Shown: positions 1-8,295 of the stretch, in pieces
Position numbering within the stretch: the stretch's first letter is position 1
How the letters are laid out: every line of letters starts with the position of its first letter
NCBI GenBank assembly: GCA_944320495.1
Contig: CALUHR010000013.1
Span: forward strand, 478,687-542,686
Length of the DNA stretch: 64,000 nucleotides
Direction: 5' to 3'
Source of the DNA: Candidatus Methanomethylophilaceae archaeon
GTDB taxonomy: Archaea > Thermoplasmatota > Thermoplasmata > Methanomassiliicoccales > Methanomethylophilaceae
The notes under the pieces: model-generated
The model's input: only the letters and a program-made list of their open reading frames with translations
Told to the model about the DNA's origin: nothing
The model's database searches: none
Position numbers and translations under genes: made by a program

Positions 1-646
1 TCATGTAATATGCGGACGCCCCGTCCGGGATGATCCTGTGCTCGATGCCCTCCTGCCACAGCTCCCAGGCGGTGAGCTGCATGCCCTGGAGGCGCGGTCT
101 CGTTTCGGACACGTAGACGAAGAAGTCCCTGCCGGCGTCGTGCGCGTACCTCATGGGGGCGAGCGCGGTGCCGACGTCGACGGTGGCGAGGGCCCCGGCG
201 TTGCAGTGGGTCATCAGCTTCATGCCGTCCTCTATGAGCTCGCCGCCGTACCTGCCGATACTCCTGCACTTCTCGACGGTGGTCTCCGCATAGGTGTCAG
301 CGGCCTTCACCGGGTCCTCGCCCTCGGCGAGCCTGGCGGACATCCAGTCCACGGCGTGGAAGAGGTCGTACGCGGTGGGGCGGGCGGCCTTGATGTCACT
401 GGCGGCCCGGGCGAGGTCGTCCCCGTTCAGGGCCGCGAGGCACATGCCGTAGGCGGCGGAGGCCCCGATGGACGGCGCCCCGCGGGTGGTCATGTTCCTG
501 ATGGCCTCGGCCACGTCGCGGTAGTCCCTGAACCCGACGATGCCGATCCTGGCCGGCAGCAGCCTCTGGTCGATCATGCGGACCTCACCGCCCTCGAACC
601 AGACGGCCCTGATGTCCTTCCTGATTCCGTCTACGACAGCCTTCAT
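1..646 (-). CDS. mtnA: S-methyl-5-thioribose-1-phosphate isomerase family, C-terminus cut off by the window
   Basis: Isomerase of the MtnA/eIF2B-alpha-like family, which converts 5-methylthioribose-1-phosphate to the ribulose form in methylthioadenosine salvage. The 214 visible residues carry the family signatures RGAPSIG (about residues 54-60), CNAG (about 146-149) and SETRPRLQG (about 175-183). The second half, with the catalytic Asp, lies beyond position 1. Start ATG at 644-646. The related ribose-1,5-bisphosphate isomerase of archaeal AMP metabolism has the same fold, so the substrate is not settled. The deoxyadenosine deaminase at 15568 belongs to a connected salvage route. Confidence 0.85.
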   Translation of the reverse strand, partial: MKAVVDGIRKDIRAVWFEGGEVRMIDQRLLPARIGIVGFRDYRDVAEAIRNMTTRGAPSIGASAAYGMCLAALNGDDLARAASDIKAARPTAYDLFHAVDWMSARLAEGEDPVKAADTYAETTVEKCRSIGRYGGELIEDGMKLMTHCNAGALATVDVGTALAPMRYAHDAGRDFFVYVSETRPRLQGMQLTAWELWQEGIEHRIIPDGASAYYM

Positions 647-731
647 GTTAACAACGGGGGAAGGTCGGGGACGTAGATAAGATGATGCCGATCCCCGTCC
701 GTGCGAATCTCCAGTTCCATGATGCGTACAG

Positions 732-737
732 TTTTTA
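732..737 (+). promoter_or_regulatory. TATA box of the V4R-type regulator
   Basis: TTTTAT-type element about 27 nt upstream of the ATG at 762. The transcript would start at or beside the ATG, so it would be leaderless. The same spacing recurs throughout the window. Confidence 0.5.
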
Positions 738-761
738 TCATTCGCAGGCATCACCCGGCTC

Positions 762-1508
762 ATGACCGACGGCCCACTCACAGACTTCGAGCTGTACTTC
801 ACCAAGAACGGACTGGTGCAGGTGTCGAACGACGTGAGGCGCCGCATCCTCCACGAGCTGGAGACGAAGGACCTGTCCCTCACAGACCTCTCCAAGATCC
901 TCGGCAAGGCGCAGTCTACCCTTTCGGTACATCTGGACAAGATGGTCGACGAGAGCCTCATCGCCGTACACGACGATCCGGAGGACAGCAGGAGGAAGGT
1001 GTACTCCCTCGTGTCCATCATGCTCGCGTACTCCAAGCCCCCGTCGGACGACGCCATGACCATGGCGATGAAGGTCCTCACGGAGGTCGCGGATGACCCC
1101 ATCGCGACGCGCAACGCCCTGACCAAGTTCCTCTTCCTGGGGTTCGACGGGATGGGTCTTTCGGTGGAGCCCATGGCCACGATCCTGGGGTCCATACACG
1201 CTATGGCGCTGGGAGGGTTCCTCACGGGACCCACCATCGAGGACACGGTCGCCAACGCCAGGGACTACTACAAGAAGATGGGGTTCGGTGACGCCAGTGT
1301 GTTCTCCCTGAAACCGCTGTCCATCACGATAAAGGACGACCTCTCGTTCTCGGCGGACGCCGCCAAGTCTCTCGGCAACTACGCCATCGGGTTCTTCAGC
1401 AAGGTCCTGGAGGACGCCACAGGGAAGACCTACTCCGTCACATCGAGCGAGGTCTTCGGTCTCGACGGCAACTACTTCCGCTTCACCATCGAGCCCGTGA
1501 GCCAGCGA
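762..1508 (+). CDS. ArsR-type winged-helix regulator with C-terminal V4R-like ligand domain
   Basis: Predicted transcription regulator of 248 residues. Residues about 15-85 form an ArsR-like winged helix (VRRRILHELE, then a recognition-helix region with STLSVHLDKM). The rest resembles a V4R small-molecule domain and ends with the typical glycine/Phe motif GNYFRFTIEP. There is no TAA, TAG or TGA at this point: the frame meets CGA at 1506-1508 and would otherwise run 663 nt antisense through arfC to 2171. I end it at CGA, where the fold is complete. The ligand is unknown. Confidence 0.75.
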
Positions 1509-2138
1509 TCGCCTCGACGGTTCGAACGTCAGGAGGGCGCCGTTGCCCAGGGTCTCGCAGGAGACGAGCGTGAGCCTCATGCCTCCGTCGGCCACCCATC
1601 CGTCGCCGTCGCAGGGCGTGGGGGCGTCGCGGCCGCCGATGACGAGGCCTCCGACGAACACGGTGTACCTGTCCACCATGCCTGCTCTGAAGAACGACGA
1701 TATCGTCTCGCCGCCGCCCTCCACGAGGACGTTCTCGACCCCCATGTCCGCGAGCTCCTTCATGACCTTCTCCAGGTCGATGCGGTCGGCGCCGGCGCGG
1801 ATTATCTCCTCGCAGTCCCACTCGCGGTCGCAGCCCTCCAGGGTGACCATTATTGTCGGTGCCCTCTCGTCCAGGATCTTCGCTTCGTCCGGGGTCCTCC
1901 CGTGGGGGTCCAGAACGATCCTGATGGGGTTGGTGTCGTAGTCCAGGTCCTTGAGCGTGAGATGCGGGTCGTCAGCGACGACGGTGCCGACGCCCACGAG
2001 TATGGCGTCGTATTTGCGCCTGAGCCCCTTGGCGCGGGCCTTGTCCTCCTCGGAGGAGATCGATACCTGGGTCCTGTCGTCCCCGGCGATCTTGCCGTCG
2101 GCGGACATGGCGCAGTTGACGTGTACGAAAGGTCTCAT
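1509..2138 (-). CDS. arfC: 2,5-diamino-6-ribosylamino-pyrimidinone 5'-phosphate reductase
   Basis: NADPH-dependent RibD-C/DHFR-like reductase of archaeal riboflavin and F420 precursor synthesis. The 209 residues show the family start (VNCAMSADGKIAG), a glycine motif (LVGVGTVVADDP) and the VLVEGGGETISSFF nucleotide-binding segment. The ATG overlaps the rtcA stop as ATGA, so the two are co-transcribed. The protein is complete at ...LLTFEPSR, where the frame has CGA (1511-1509) instead of a stop. Reading on would add about 257 codons antisense to the regulator. This CGA directly abuts the regulator's CGA. Confidence 0.85.
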
Positions 2139-3172
2139 CTCTTCGCCCCCGGCGTGACTGTGAAACGATAGACGTCGTTGGTCCTCTCCACCCCGAACTT
2201 CACATCAAGGAAGGACTCCAGCGTGTCCATCTGGCTCAGCAGGTGCCTGCTGATCCTGGAGACGTTGAACGAGCTCTCCCCGGTGGCCATGGCCATGTAC
2301 GGGAGGAGCTGGTCGGCGGTGTGGACGTCCATGGTCGCACCGCTCTGCATCTCGCTGATGAGGTCCCTAGCGGCGTCCTTGCCGCTCCTCTCGGGCGACT
2401 GGCCCCTGGCGGACAGGGCGTTGCTGCCGAGCATCCCGTTCTCGTACTCCGCGACGAGCACCAGTCCTGCTCCGCGGGAGTCCCCCTCGGTGCGTTGGAC
2501 CTCGATGTCCACGTCGATGTCGGGTTCGAAGGCCTGCCTGCAGCTCTTCACCATGGCCTCGGGTATCCAGTCCGCCAGGCGCTGGCAGAAGCAGATCCCG
2601 CGGACCTGGACGAGCTCCCCGAGGGAGTCCAGCGCCAGCGGGGTTATGTCGCCTATGGGGTCTAGGGTGGCGATGACGCGCCCCCCGCCCTGGGGGTAGA
2701 AGCCCCTGTCGATGATCTTGACGTCCGCGTTGATGCCCATGCGCCTCATCATAGGGAACAGCAGGGTCGAATAGGAGTCGATGGGCGGGGCCCACATGAC
2801 GTTGGTCCCCCCGCTTATGTCGACGGTGAGCCTGCGGGTGTGGTTCCTCGCGGCCAGGAGCATCGCCTGCAGGACCAGGCTGATGCTTCCGGCGGAGCTG
2901 ATGTTCACGTCGATGTCGTACTCCTGCTCGGTCCCGGGGTAGAACTTGAGGTCCCCGGAGCCCATGGTGCACCCCTCCACGGTGGATCCGGCCATCCTGG
3001 CGACGGCCTTGACCGCGGCGACGTGCTGTCTGGAGAGTCCGTTGGTCGGTCTGTTCTCCCTTATGCGGGTGAGGTGTAGCGGTATGCCCGTGACGGTGGA
3101 CATGGCTACCGACGTGCGGACCATCTGTCCCCCTCCCTCTCCGCGGGAGCCGTCTATCTCGAGCATATCCAT
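2135..3172 (-). CDS. rtcA: RNA 3'-terminal phosphate cyclase
   Basis: ATP-dependent enzyme that converts RNA 3'-phosphates to 2',3'-cyclic phosphates through a covalent adenylyl-histidine. Its 345 residues match the usual family length. It has the N-terminal signature DGSRGEGGGQMVRTS and the active-site region HTADQLLPYMA, whose His is the expected nucleophile. A CTAAAA-type TATA lies about 20-28 nt upstream of the start at 3172. It is the first gene of the rtcA-arfC pair, and its TGA overlaps the arfC ATG. Archease, which partners with the RtcB ligase, is encoded separately at 21820. Confidence 0.93.
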   Translation of the reverse strand: MDMLEIDGSRGEGGGQMVRTSVAMSTVTGIPLHLTRIRENRPTNGLSRQHVAAVKAVARMAGSTVEGCTMGSGDLKFYPGTEQEYDIDVNISSAGSISLVLQAMLLAARNHTRRLTVDISGGTNVMWAPPIDSYSTLLFPMMRRMGINADVKIIDRGFYPQGGGRVIATLDPIGDITPLALDSLGELVQVRGICFCQRLADWIPEAMVKSCRQAFEPDIDVDIEVQRTEGDSRGAGLVLVAEYENGMLGSNALSARGQSPERSGKDAARDLISEMQSGATMDVHTADQLLPYMAMATGESSFNVSRISRHLLSQMDTLESFLDVKFGVERTNDVYRFTVTPGAKR

Positions 3173-3240
3173 GCGACGGCGATTGGGGGCCGTTCTTTTA
3201 GGGGTTTCGATGGATTCGAAACGGTGCAGAATTGGAGAGA

Positions 3241-3315
3241 TGGTGCGATTGCCGGGAATCGAACCCGGGTCAGAGGCTTGGGAAGCCCCCGTCCTAACCG
3301 CTAGACTACAATCGC
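3241..3315 (-). tRNA. tRNA-Gly (CCC)
   Basis: Full cloverleaf on the minus strand. The acceptor is GCGATTG paired with CAATCGC, the anticodon loop TTCCCAA reads CCC, and the T-loop is GTTCGATTC. The discriminator is A and CCA is encoded (3241-3243). Confidence 0.95.
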
Positions 3316-3407
3316 GCAGAGGCTCGAATACAGTCTACATATTTAATTGAGGCTGATGGCCCGTCCTGTGTTCTCTTTAAATACCAAATCCATCTATCGG
3401 AATCTGC

Positions 3408-3483
3408 GGGCTCGTGGTCTAGTGGTTATGACGTCGCCCTTACAAGGCGAAGGTCGCCGGTTCAATCCCGGCCGGGCCCACCA
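3408..3483 (+). tRNA. tRNA-Val (TAC)
   Basis: Acceptor GGGCTCG pairs with CGGGCCC, and the anticodon loop CTTACAA gives TAC. CCA is encoded at 3481-3483. A TTTAAATA TATA box at 3376-3383 lies about 27 nt upstream. Confidence 0.95.
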
Positions 3484-3530
3484 CCTCATTCGTCACCAAT
3501 AAATAGGGCGACCTGTTGCCCTGTCCTAAC

Positions 3531-3604
3531 GGACTCATGGTCTAGTTGGTTATGACGTCGCCTTCACACGGCGGAGGTCGCCGGTTCGAATCCGGCTGGG
3601 TCCA
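3531..3604 (+). tRNA. tRNA-Val (CAC)
   Basis: Acceptor GGACTCA pairs with TGGGTCC, and the anticodon loop TTCACAC gives CAC. CCA is not encoded. An AATAAATA TATA box lies at 3498-3505. It closely resembles the neighbouring tRNA-Val and probably arose by tandem duplication. Confidence 0.95.
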
Positions 3605-3710
3605 CTCATGTTCTACTCCCGATGATTCCGTCCCTACTTCACGTTCATCGGTCTGCGTTATCAACCCTGGGTGATATGCCGCATATGCCGGGTCCAGAGG
3701 CCCGGATCCC

Positions 3711-4889
3711 ATGAGACAGTCGATCCTCGCCGCAACCGCATCGCTGATTCTAGCGATGTCCATCCTGTTCCCGTCCGTCTCGGCCGACGCATACCAGTCC
3801 GCCCAGGACCGGTATGAATCCGCGATGGGGGACCTGATCGCGACAGCTGTGCTCGTCGTGGTCCTCATCATCGTCATGGTCGCCGTGACCATCGTCTACA
3901 AGCGTCGCGTGCTCGATCCGATGAGGCCTGCATCGGGAGGCTTCATGGCCGGTGTCAACGACGACGTCCACGGAGGTCACGCCGAGGGCGGCGACATCGT
4001 CCTGTCCCGCAGTCTCGGAGGCGGCAGGTTCCCTGCTGTGGTGCTGGACGAGGCCTCGATCGGTGCCGTGCCCCCAGGATCGTTCAGGCTCGTCCTCCAG
4101 CCCGTCACGGTCGGAGGGAAACCTCGCGACGAGCCTCTGATCTCGTCATCCGACATATCCGCAGACCTGGTTCGCGACATCCTCTCGCTGGAGGGGGCCA
4201 GCGGGACGCTGAGCGTGTACACCCCCGACCGCGGGGACGCCCGCTCGGCCATGGAGGCCGCCATCGGATCGGAGCCGACAGAGTACGGTTTCTCGGCAGG
4301 CATGCTGTCGAAGGACCTCAGCAACTTCCGCAGATGCGGAGGGAAGGCCGTGTCAGGGCCGATGTGCCTCTTCGGACAGGTGCTGCCTGCAGAGGGCGAT
4401 GAGGCGAGGGGTCGCATGATGGACCAGTCCTTGGGTTTCCATGTAGTCGGTGACAAGGTCGTCAGACTCTCGGAGGATCTGGGAGGTATCGAAGCGGAGA
4501 TGCGCGACATCGGTGCCGATTCGTTCGATGGCGCGGTCCCGGGGTCGTTCTACCTGCTGGTGGACCTCAAGGGCGTCTCGAAGACCGTCGGCGAGGCGGT
4601 CGAGGGCGCGATGATGTCCGTCGATCCGGTCCCGTACCGCGTGGCCCTCGCGGTATGCTCCGACACGTCCCGTACGGGGGTCCTGTCGGTCTACACGCCG
4701 GAACGTGCGGATGCGGAGGGGATCATGAGGGAGGCGTCCGGAGGGGAGGACCCGTACGAGGCGAGGAGTCCGAGGAGGATGCTGAGCTTCGACGCCGCCT
4801 GTCTGGTGCGGAGGTCCGCCATGTCCGACTCCCCCAGGGCGGTCTACGGGCCCATGAGGGGCGATACGTCCGGTTACGACGACGCATAA
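3711..4889 (+). CDS. Membrane-anchored protein with a duplicated domain, function unknown
   Basis: 392 residues, family not recognised. An N-terminal signal-like helix (residues about 5-25) is followed by a strong transmembrane segment (about 43-63, LIATAVLVVVLIIVMVAVTI) and a basic KRR stop-transfer, so most of the protein is probably soluble. Two copies of one unit are visible. Each starts with VPPGSFRLVL or VPGSFYLLVD, continues to GTLSVYTPDRGDA or GVLSVYTPERADA, and ends with YGFSAGMLSKD or YEARSPRRMLSFD. The stop is TAA, one of two in the window. The next gene starts 31 nt later. Confidence 0.7.
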   Translation: MRQSILAATASLILAMSILFPSVSADAYQSAQDRYESAMGDLIATAVLVVVLIIVMVAVTIVYKRRVLDPMRPASGGFMAGVNDDVHGGHAEGGDIVLSRSLGGGRFPAVVLDEASIGAVPPGSFRLVLQPVTVGGKPRDEPLISSSDISADLVRDILSLEGASGTLSVYTPDRGDARSAMEAAIGSEPTEYGFSAGMLSKDLSNFRRCGGKAVSGPMCLFGQVLPAEGDEARGRMMDQSLGFHVVGDKVVRLSEDLGGIEAEMRDIGADSFDGAVPGSFYLLVDLKGVSKTVGEAVEGAMMSVDPVPYRVALAVCSDTSRTGVLSVYTPERADAEGIMREASGGEDPYEARSPRRMLSFDAACLVRRSAMSDSPRAVYGPMRGDTSGYDDA

Positions 4890-4920
4890 CGCTTAACCCC
4901 ACCTAGGCGATTCCCGCCCG

Positions 4921-6321
4921 ATGGCACAGATTTCGGAAGCGAAAATACCCGAGACCCAGAGGACCGAGGAGGGCAGGCTCTTCGAGAAGGAGTTCGACAC
5001 CGTCCTCGGCGGGGAGAAGAGGGACTACCCCTGCTACATCGGAGGGCTCAAGATCGGGTCCGGCAACCTGTTCTACCTGTGCAGCCCGGTCGACGAGTCG
5101 ATCCGCTACGGCTCATTCCAGGAGCCCGAGGCTGGCACCATGAGAGCCGCCGTCGCCGAGGCCGGCAAGAAGGTCTCCGAGTGGTCCCGTGTCCCGGCGG
5201 AGAAGCGCGCCTCGTACTTCGTCCCGTATCTGAACGGGCTGAAGGCCAGGAGGATGCACTACGCCGCGCTCGTCTCCGTGGCCTCCGGCATGGTCCGCGA
5301 GGACGCGCTGTTTGAGGTGGACTCGCTCATCTCCGCGCTGGAGAAGCTCATCGCGGACTCCCCCTCCTTCAAGGGGAGGAAGTCCGGGGTCTGGGCCGTG
5401 ATCACCCAGCACAACTCCCCGCTCGCGTCCCCCGTCGCGTATGCGGTCGGGGCGATGATCGCCGGGAACGCGGTCGTCATGAACCCGTCGAACACGTGCC
5501 CCATGCCGATATACGACTTCTACTCCACCACGGAGCGCAGCGGTCTCCCAGGAGGGGTCCTGAACCTCGTGGTCGACCGCAACGAGTACGAGTCGACCCA
5601 GGAGCTGGCCAACGACATGTCGCTCCGCGGCGTCGTGGCCTCCGGATCAGGCGACAGGATGGAGGACATGATGTTCCTCCAGATCGACGACGAGCTCCGC
5701 TTCGTCAACAACCTCAAGGGCATGAGCCCGTGCATCGTCTACCGTCCCGGGGACATGAAGGCGGCTGCCAGGATGATCCTGGAGTCCGCGTTCGCCTACA
5801 GCGGCCAGAGGATCCACTCCTGCTCCAAGGTCATCGTCACCATGGACGAGCAGAAGCAGCTGGTGGACGCCCTCGTGGAGAGGATGAAGGACCTCGTCGT
5901 GGGGGACCCCGTCCTCGACACGACCTTCACCGGCCCCGTCATAAGCATGGAGGCGGCCGAGAGGTTCTCCGAGCTCGCCCTGGAGAACGCAGCGTTCACG
6001 ATATCCAAGGCCCCCAGGTGCATGGAGCCCAACGCGGCCAACTACGTGTCCCCGTTCATCGTCTCCGGACTGGACGAGGAGAACGAGCTGGACTTCATGG
6101 ACTCCGGGCTCCCGATCCTGGACGTCAAGGTGGTCCCGGACCTGGAGGGCGCCTTCGAGGAGCTCTCCAACACCGAGTGCGGCATGTCCGCGGGGATCTT
6201 CTCGAAGAACGCCGAGGCCATCGCGAGGCTCAAGAGCGACTGCGATGCGCCGGTGAAATACGTAAACGAGAGCACGAGGCGCCTCAGTCCCGTGGTCGGT
6301 CTCGAGCTCGACAGGTTCTGA
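4921..6321 (+). CDS. Aldehyde-dehydrogenase-superfamily protein lacking catalytic residues
   Basis: 466 residues with an ALDH fold over its whole length: cofactor-domain motifs GVWAVITQHNSPL and GNAVVMNPSNTCP, then a catalytic-domain region. Where active ALDHs have ELGGK, this protein has NLKGM (residues about 264-268). Where they have GQxC, it has GQRI, so the nucleophilic Cys position is Ile298; the next Cys is three residues later. It is therefore probably not an ordinary NAD(P)-dependent aldehyde dehydrogenase. The coding sequence looks intact, which suggests a kept non-catalytic or altered role. Its TGA (6319-6321) abuts the end of a convergent operon of degenerate enzyme-like proteins. 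Confidence 0.8.
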   Translation: MAQISEAKIPETQRTEEGRLFEKEFDTVLGGEKRDYPCYIGGLKIGSGNLFYLCSPVDESIRYGSFQEPEAGTMRAAVAEAGKKVSEWSRVPAEKRASYFVPYLNGLKARRMHYAALVSVASGMVREDALFEVDSLISALEKLIADSPSFKGRKSGVWAVITQHNSPLASPVAYAVGAMIAGNAVVMNPSNTCPMPIYDFYSTTERSGLPGGVLNLVVDRNEYESTQELANDMSLRGVVASGSGDRMEDMMFLQIDDELRFVNNLKGMSPCIVYRPGDMKAAARMILESAFAYSGQRIHSCSKVIVTMDEQKQLVDALVERMKDLVVGDPVLDTTFTGPVISMEAAERFSELALENAAFTISKAPRCMEPNAANYVSPFIVSGLDEENELDFMDSGLPILDVKVVPDLEGAFEELSNTECGMSAGIFSKNAEAIARLKSDCDAPVKYVNESTRRLSPVVGLELDRF

Positions 6322-6900
6322 TCGGCCGACGCGGACGTTCCTGGCGCGTCCCCTCAGGGACTTCGCCAGGGCGTCCAACCTCTTCCTGTCGTACCCGGGG
6401 GCCGGTCTCGCCGGCATCCGGAGCAGGAACATCCCGTATCCCTCGACGGAATCCGCCGCCTCGAGGACCGTCTCCTCGGTCGTCCTCTCGTACAGGCGGA
6501 CGATGGCGTCGAAGGTCCCTCCGTTCTCCTCGGCGATGCGGATGCTCCTGCGCTGGTCTCCGTCGGCGGCCCCGTCCATCAGGAGGCCGATGCCGGTGGC
6601 GTATCCCGCGCCGATGAGGTCGTCCAGCTCGTCCGGATGCCTTCCGGACGTCTCGATGATGACGGGCAGCCCCCTGGGGCGGACGGTCTTGATGAGTCTG
6701 TGGATTCCGGGGAGCTCCTCAGGGTCCCCGTCGAGGCGGCGGACCACCATGGCGTCCACGATGTCGGTGTCGCGGGCTGTGACGGCGGCCACCGCATCCG
6801 GGTCCTCGCCCGGTCCGTCGGATCCATCGACTATGAGGACGCTCACCTGTCTGCCGGGCCATGCGACCATGTCGGTCCTGGAGAACGATGCTATGCGCAT
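6322..6900 (-). CDS. Radical-SAM activase-like (NrdG/PFL-activase type) protein without the cluster cysteines
   Basis: 192 residues. The order of segments follows NrdG or PFL-activase-like radical SAM proteins: an N-terminal TDMVAWPGR corresponds to the TSLIDWPG motif, GLPVIIETSGRHPDEL matches the strand carrying the DTNG motif, and further barrel strands follow. The expected CX3CX2C after the WPG motif is absent, and no cysteine is visible in the protein, so it should not bind a radical-SAM iron-sulfur cluster. It is the last gene of the ACT-CdhD-CdhE-like operon, 4 nt after its neighbour. It ends at CGA (6324-6322); otherwise it would run antisense through the ALDH-like gene to 5647. Confidence 0.6.
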
Positions 6901-6904
6901 GCCG

Positions 6905-7561
6905 TCACGCAGAGAAGTTGGAGATGAGCGAGTCCAGGACCTCGCACCCCTGCGGGTCCAGGTCGTCCAATACGGCCAGCCGTCCGCCGCGCATGACCGA
7001 TACCGAAGCCATCGCGAGGGCGTACTCTCCGGACCATGCACGGACCACGAGAGGTCTGTCCGCGGACGGGATGCGGGCGGCGAGCCTGCGCATTGCGACG
7101 GTGGACTCCAGGCACTGCTTCATGTTCCTGACCATGGGGTTGAGCATGATGTCCCGGCAACCTCCGGCCTCCGCGGCCGAGGAGAGCTCCATCAGGCCGT
7201 TCAGGCTCTCGCAGGACAGGATGACGGGTGCGCCGAGCGTCGAGGCCATCACCGCCAGGGCCATTTGGTCCCCGTTCTGGGAGCACAGGACGGGCTCGGA
7301 GCAGGGGATCGCCGATGCGGCCGCCGCAAGGTTGCCGACGTCATCTGACTCCAGCACTATCCCGAGCCCGGTTCCGGAGGCGGCGAGCGCGGCCGCGGTC
7401 AGCATCCCAGCGTCCATCGCGTCGTCCCTCACGCATATGAGTCCGAGGGACGGCGTAACGGAGGCGATCGTGGCTATGCGTGCCACGCGCTCCGCCATCG
7501 AGTCCTCGTCCATGGCATCGGACACCGACAGCGCGAAGGACGCCCTCTCGAAGGATGTCAT
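6905..7561 (-). CDS. CdhE-like TIM-barrel protein (acetyl-CoA decarbonylase/synthase gamma-type), truncated family member
   Basis: 218 residues resembling the TIM-barrel part of the CODH/ACS corrinoid protein gamma subunit. Recognisable features are the run GAPVILSCESLNGLMEL, the segment GGCRDIMLNPMVRNMKQCLE (compare GVEDIVLDPG...LKETL in CdhE) and a C-terminal ...VLDDLDPQ region. The N-terminal four-cysteine Fe-S domain and the corrinoid-binding C-terminus of true CdhE are missing. The ATG overlaps the stop of the CdhD-like gene (ATGA). No CdhA, CdhB or CdhC is in the window. The homology is inferred from motifs. Confidence 0.55.
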   Translation of the reverse strand: MTSFERASFALSVSDAMDEDSMAERVARIATIASVTPSLGLICVRDDAMDAGMLTAAALAASGTGLGIVLESDDVGNLAAAASAIPCSEPVLCSQNGDQMALAVMASTLGAPVILSCESLNGLMELSSAAEAGGCRDIMLNPMVRNMKQCLESTVAMRRLAARIPSADRPLVVRAWSGEYALAMASVSVMRGGRLAVLDDLDPQGCEVLDSLISNFSA

Positions 7562-8295
7562 AGGTCCGCCAGCTCCTCCCCGTACACGCGGGCCATGTCT
7601 GCCGCGCCGGGGCCTCTCACGATCATCAGGTCGGCGCCCGACAGCATCGCCGCGAGCGCGGCCTCTCCCTCGATCATGGACGCGGAGCGCTCGTCCGTGA
7701 AGCCGTCGTCCCACACAGGGGTGACGTCGAACGCGATGGGCGCGTCGCAGTACGCGTCCCCGTCCAGCGCGCGGTTCCTGATGGATGCGGCCTCCGAGAA
7801 CGCGTCAGGCTCCGGGAACCTCCCCGTCACCAGGTGCATCCTGTTCGGCCCCTCCGCGATCCCGGACCCGAACGTCATGGCGCGGACGTGCCCGTCATCC
7901 CCGGGGGACGCGTCCATGAGGATCAGGACGGTGCCGTCGATGTCCGCGCACGCGTCCACCGCCTCCCTGGGGCCGGATACGGCCACGGGGAGCCCGGTCC
8001 TGATGGCGACCGCCGCGACGACCATCGAGTCGTCGGGGTCCCGAACGCGAACGCACACGCCGTCCGCGCCGATCTCCCTCCACATCATCGCCCAGTCGCC
8101 CGGATTGGACGTCCTGCCCGAGAACATGGAGCGAACGAGGGGGTCCTCCGGCTCATGGCACAGGACCTCCCCCAGCACCATGGGCCTGCGCCTCCTGGCG
8201 CCGTCCTGCTCGAGGAACGGTTCGGTGCACGCCCCTCCGGCAGCGTAGTCGCCCCTGCCGAGGACGACCTCGGCCAGCTGTCTCCTCCTGCTCAT
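7558..8295 (-). CDS. CdhD-like TIM-barrel protein (acetyl-CoA decarbonylase/synthase delta-type)
   Basis: 245 residues. The order of features follows CdhD: MVLGEVLCHEPED near the start, NPGDWAMMWREIGADGVCV (like DPAAWAKK...GADMI), then a C-terminal EGEAALAAMLSGADLMIVRGP segment matching the EATTAMALLLAGADILVMRHP region. It is shorter than the roughly 390-430 residues of true CdhD. It overlaps ACT-gene and CdhE-like-gene starts by 4 nt each, so the four proteins are almost certainly made together. What the complex does without the catalytic CODH/ACS subunits is unknown. Confidence 0.6.
   Translation of the reverse strand: MSRRRQLAEVVLGRGDYAAGGACTEPFLEQDGARRRRPMVLGEVLCHEPEDPLVRSMFSGRTSNPGDWAMMWREIGADGVCVRVRDPDDSMVVAAVAIRTGLPVAVSGPREAVDACADIDGTVLILMDASPGDDGHVRAMTFGSGIAEGPNRMHLVTGRFPEPDAFSEAASIRNRALDGDAYCDAPIAFDVTPVWDDGFTDERSASMIEGEAALAAMLSGADLMIVRGPGAADMARVYGEELADL

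Noticed and set aside
1480..1530. A single-base frameshift as the cause of the missing stops of the regulator and arfC
   Set aside because: The nearest TGA on each strand would need shifts of opposite sign, so one indel cannot repair both. CGA is in frame in both genes without any change.
762..2171. A 469-residue open frame starting with the V4R-type regulator
   Set aside because: The last 220 codons are antisense to arfC and look like shadow translation. The regulator's fold is complete at the CGA (1506).
5647..6321. Minus-strand open frame continuing the radical-SAM-like protein through the ALDH-like gene
   Set aside because: It is the antisense of a conserved gene with no protein-like motifs. 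The activase-like fold ends near 6322.
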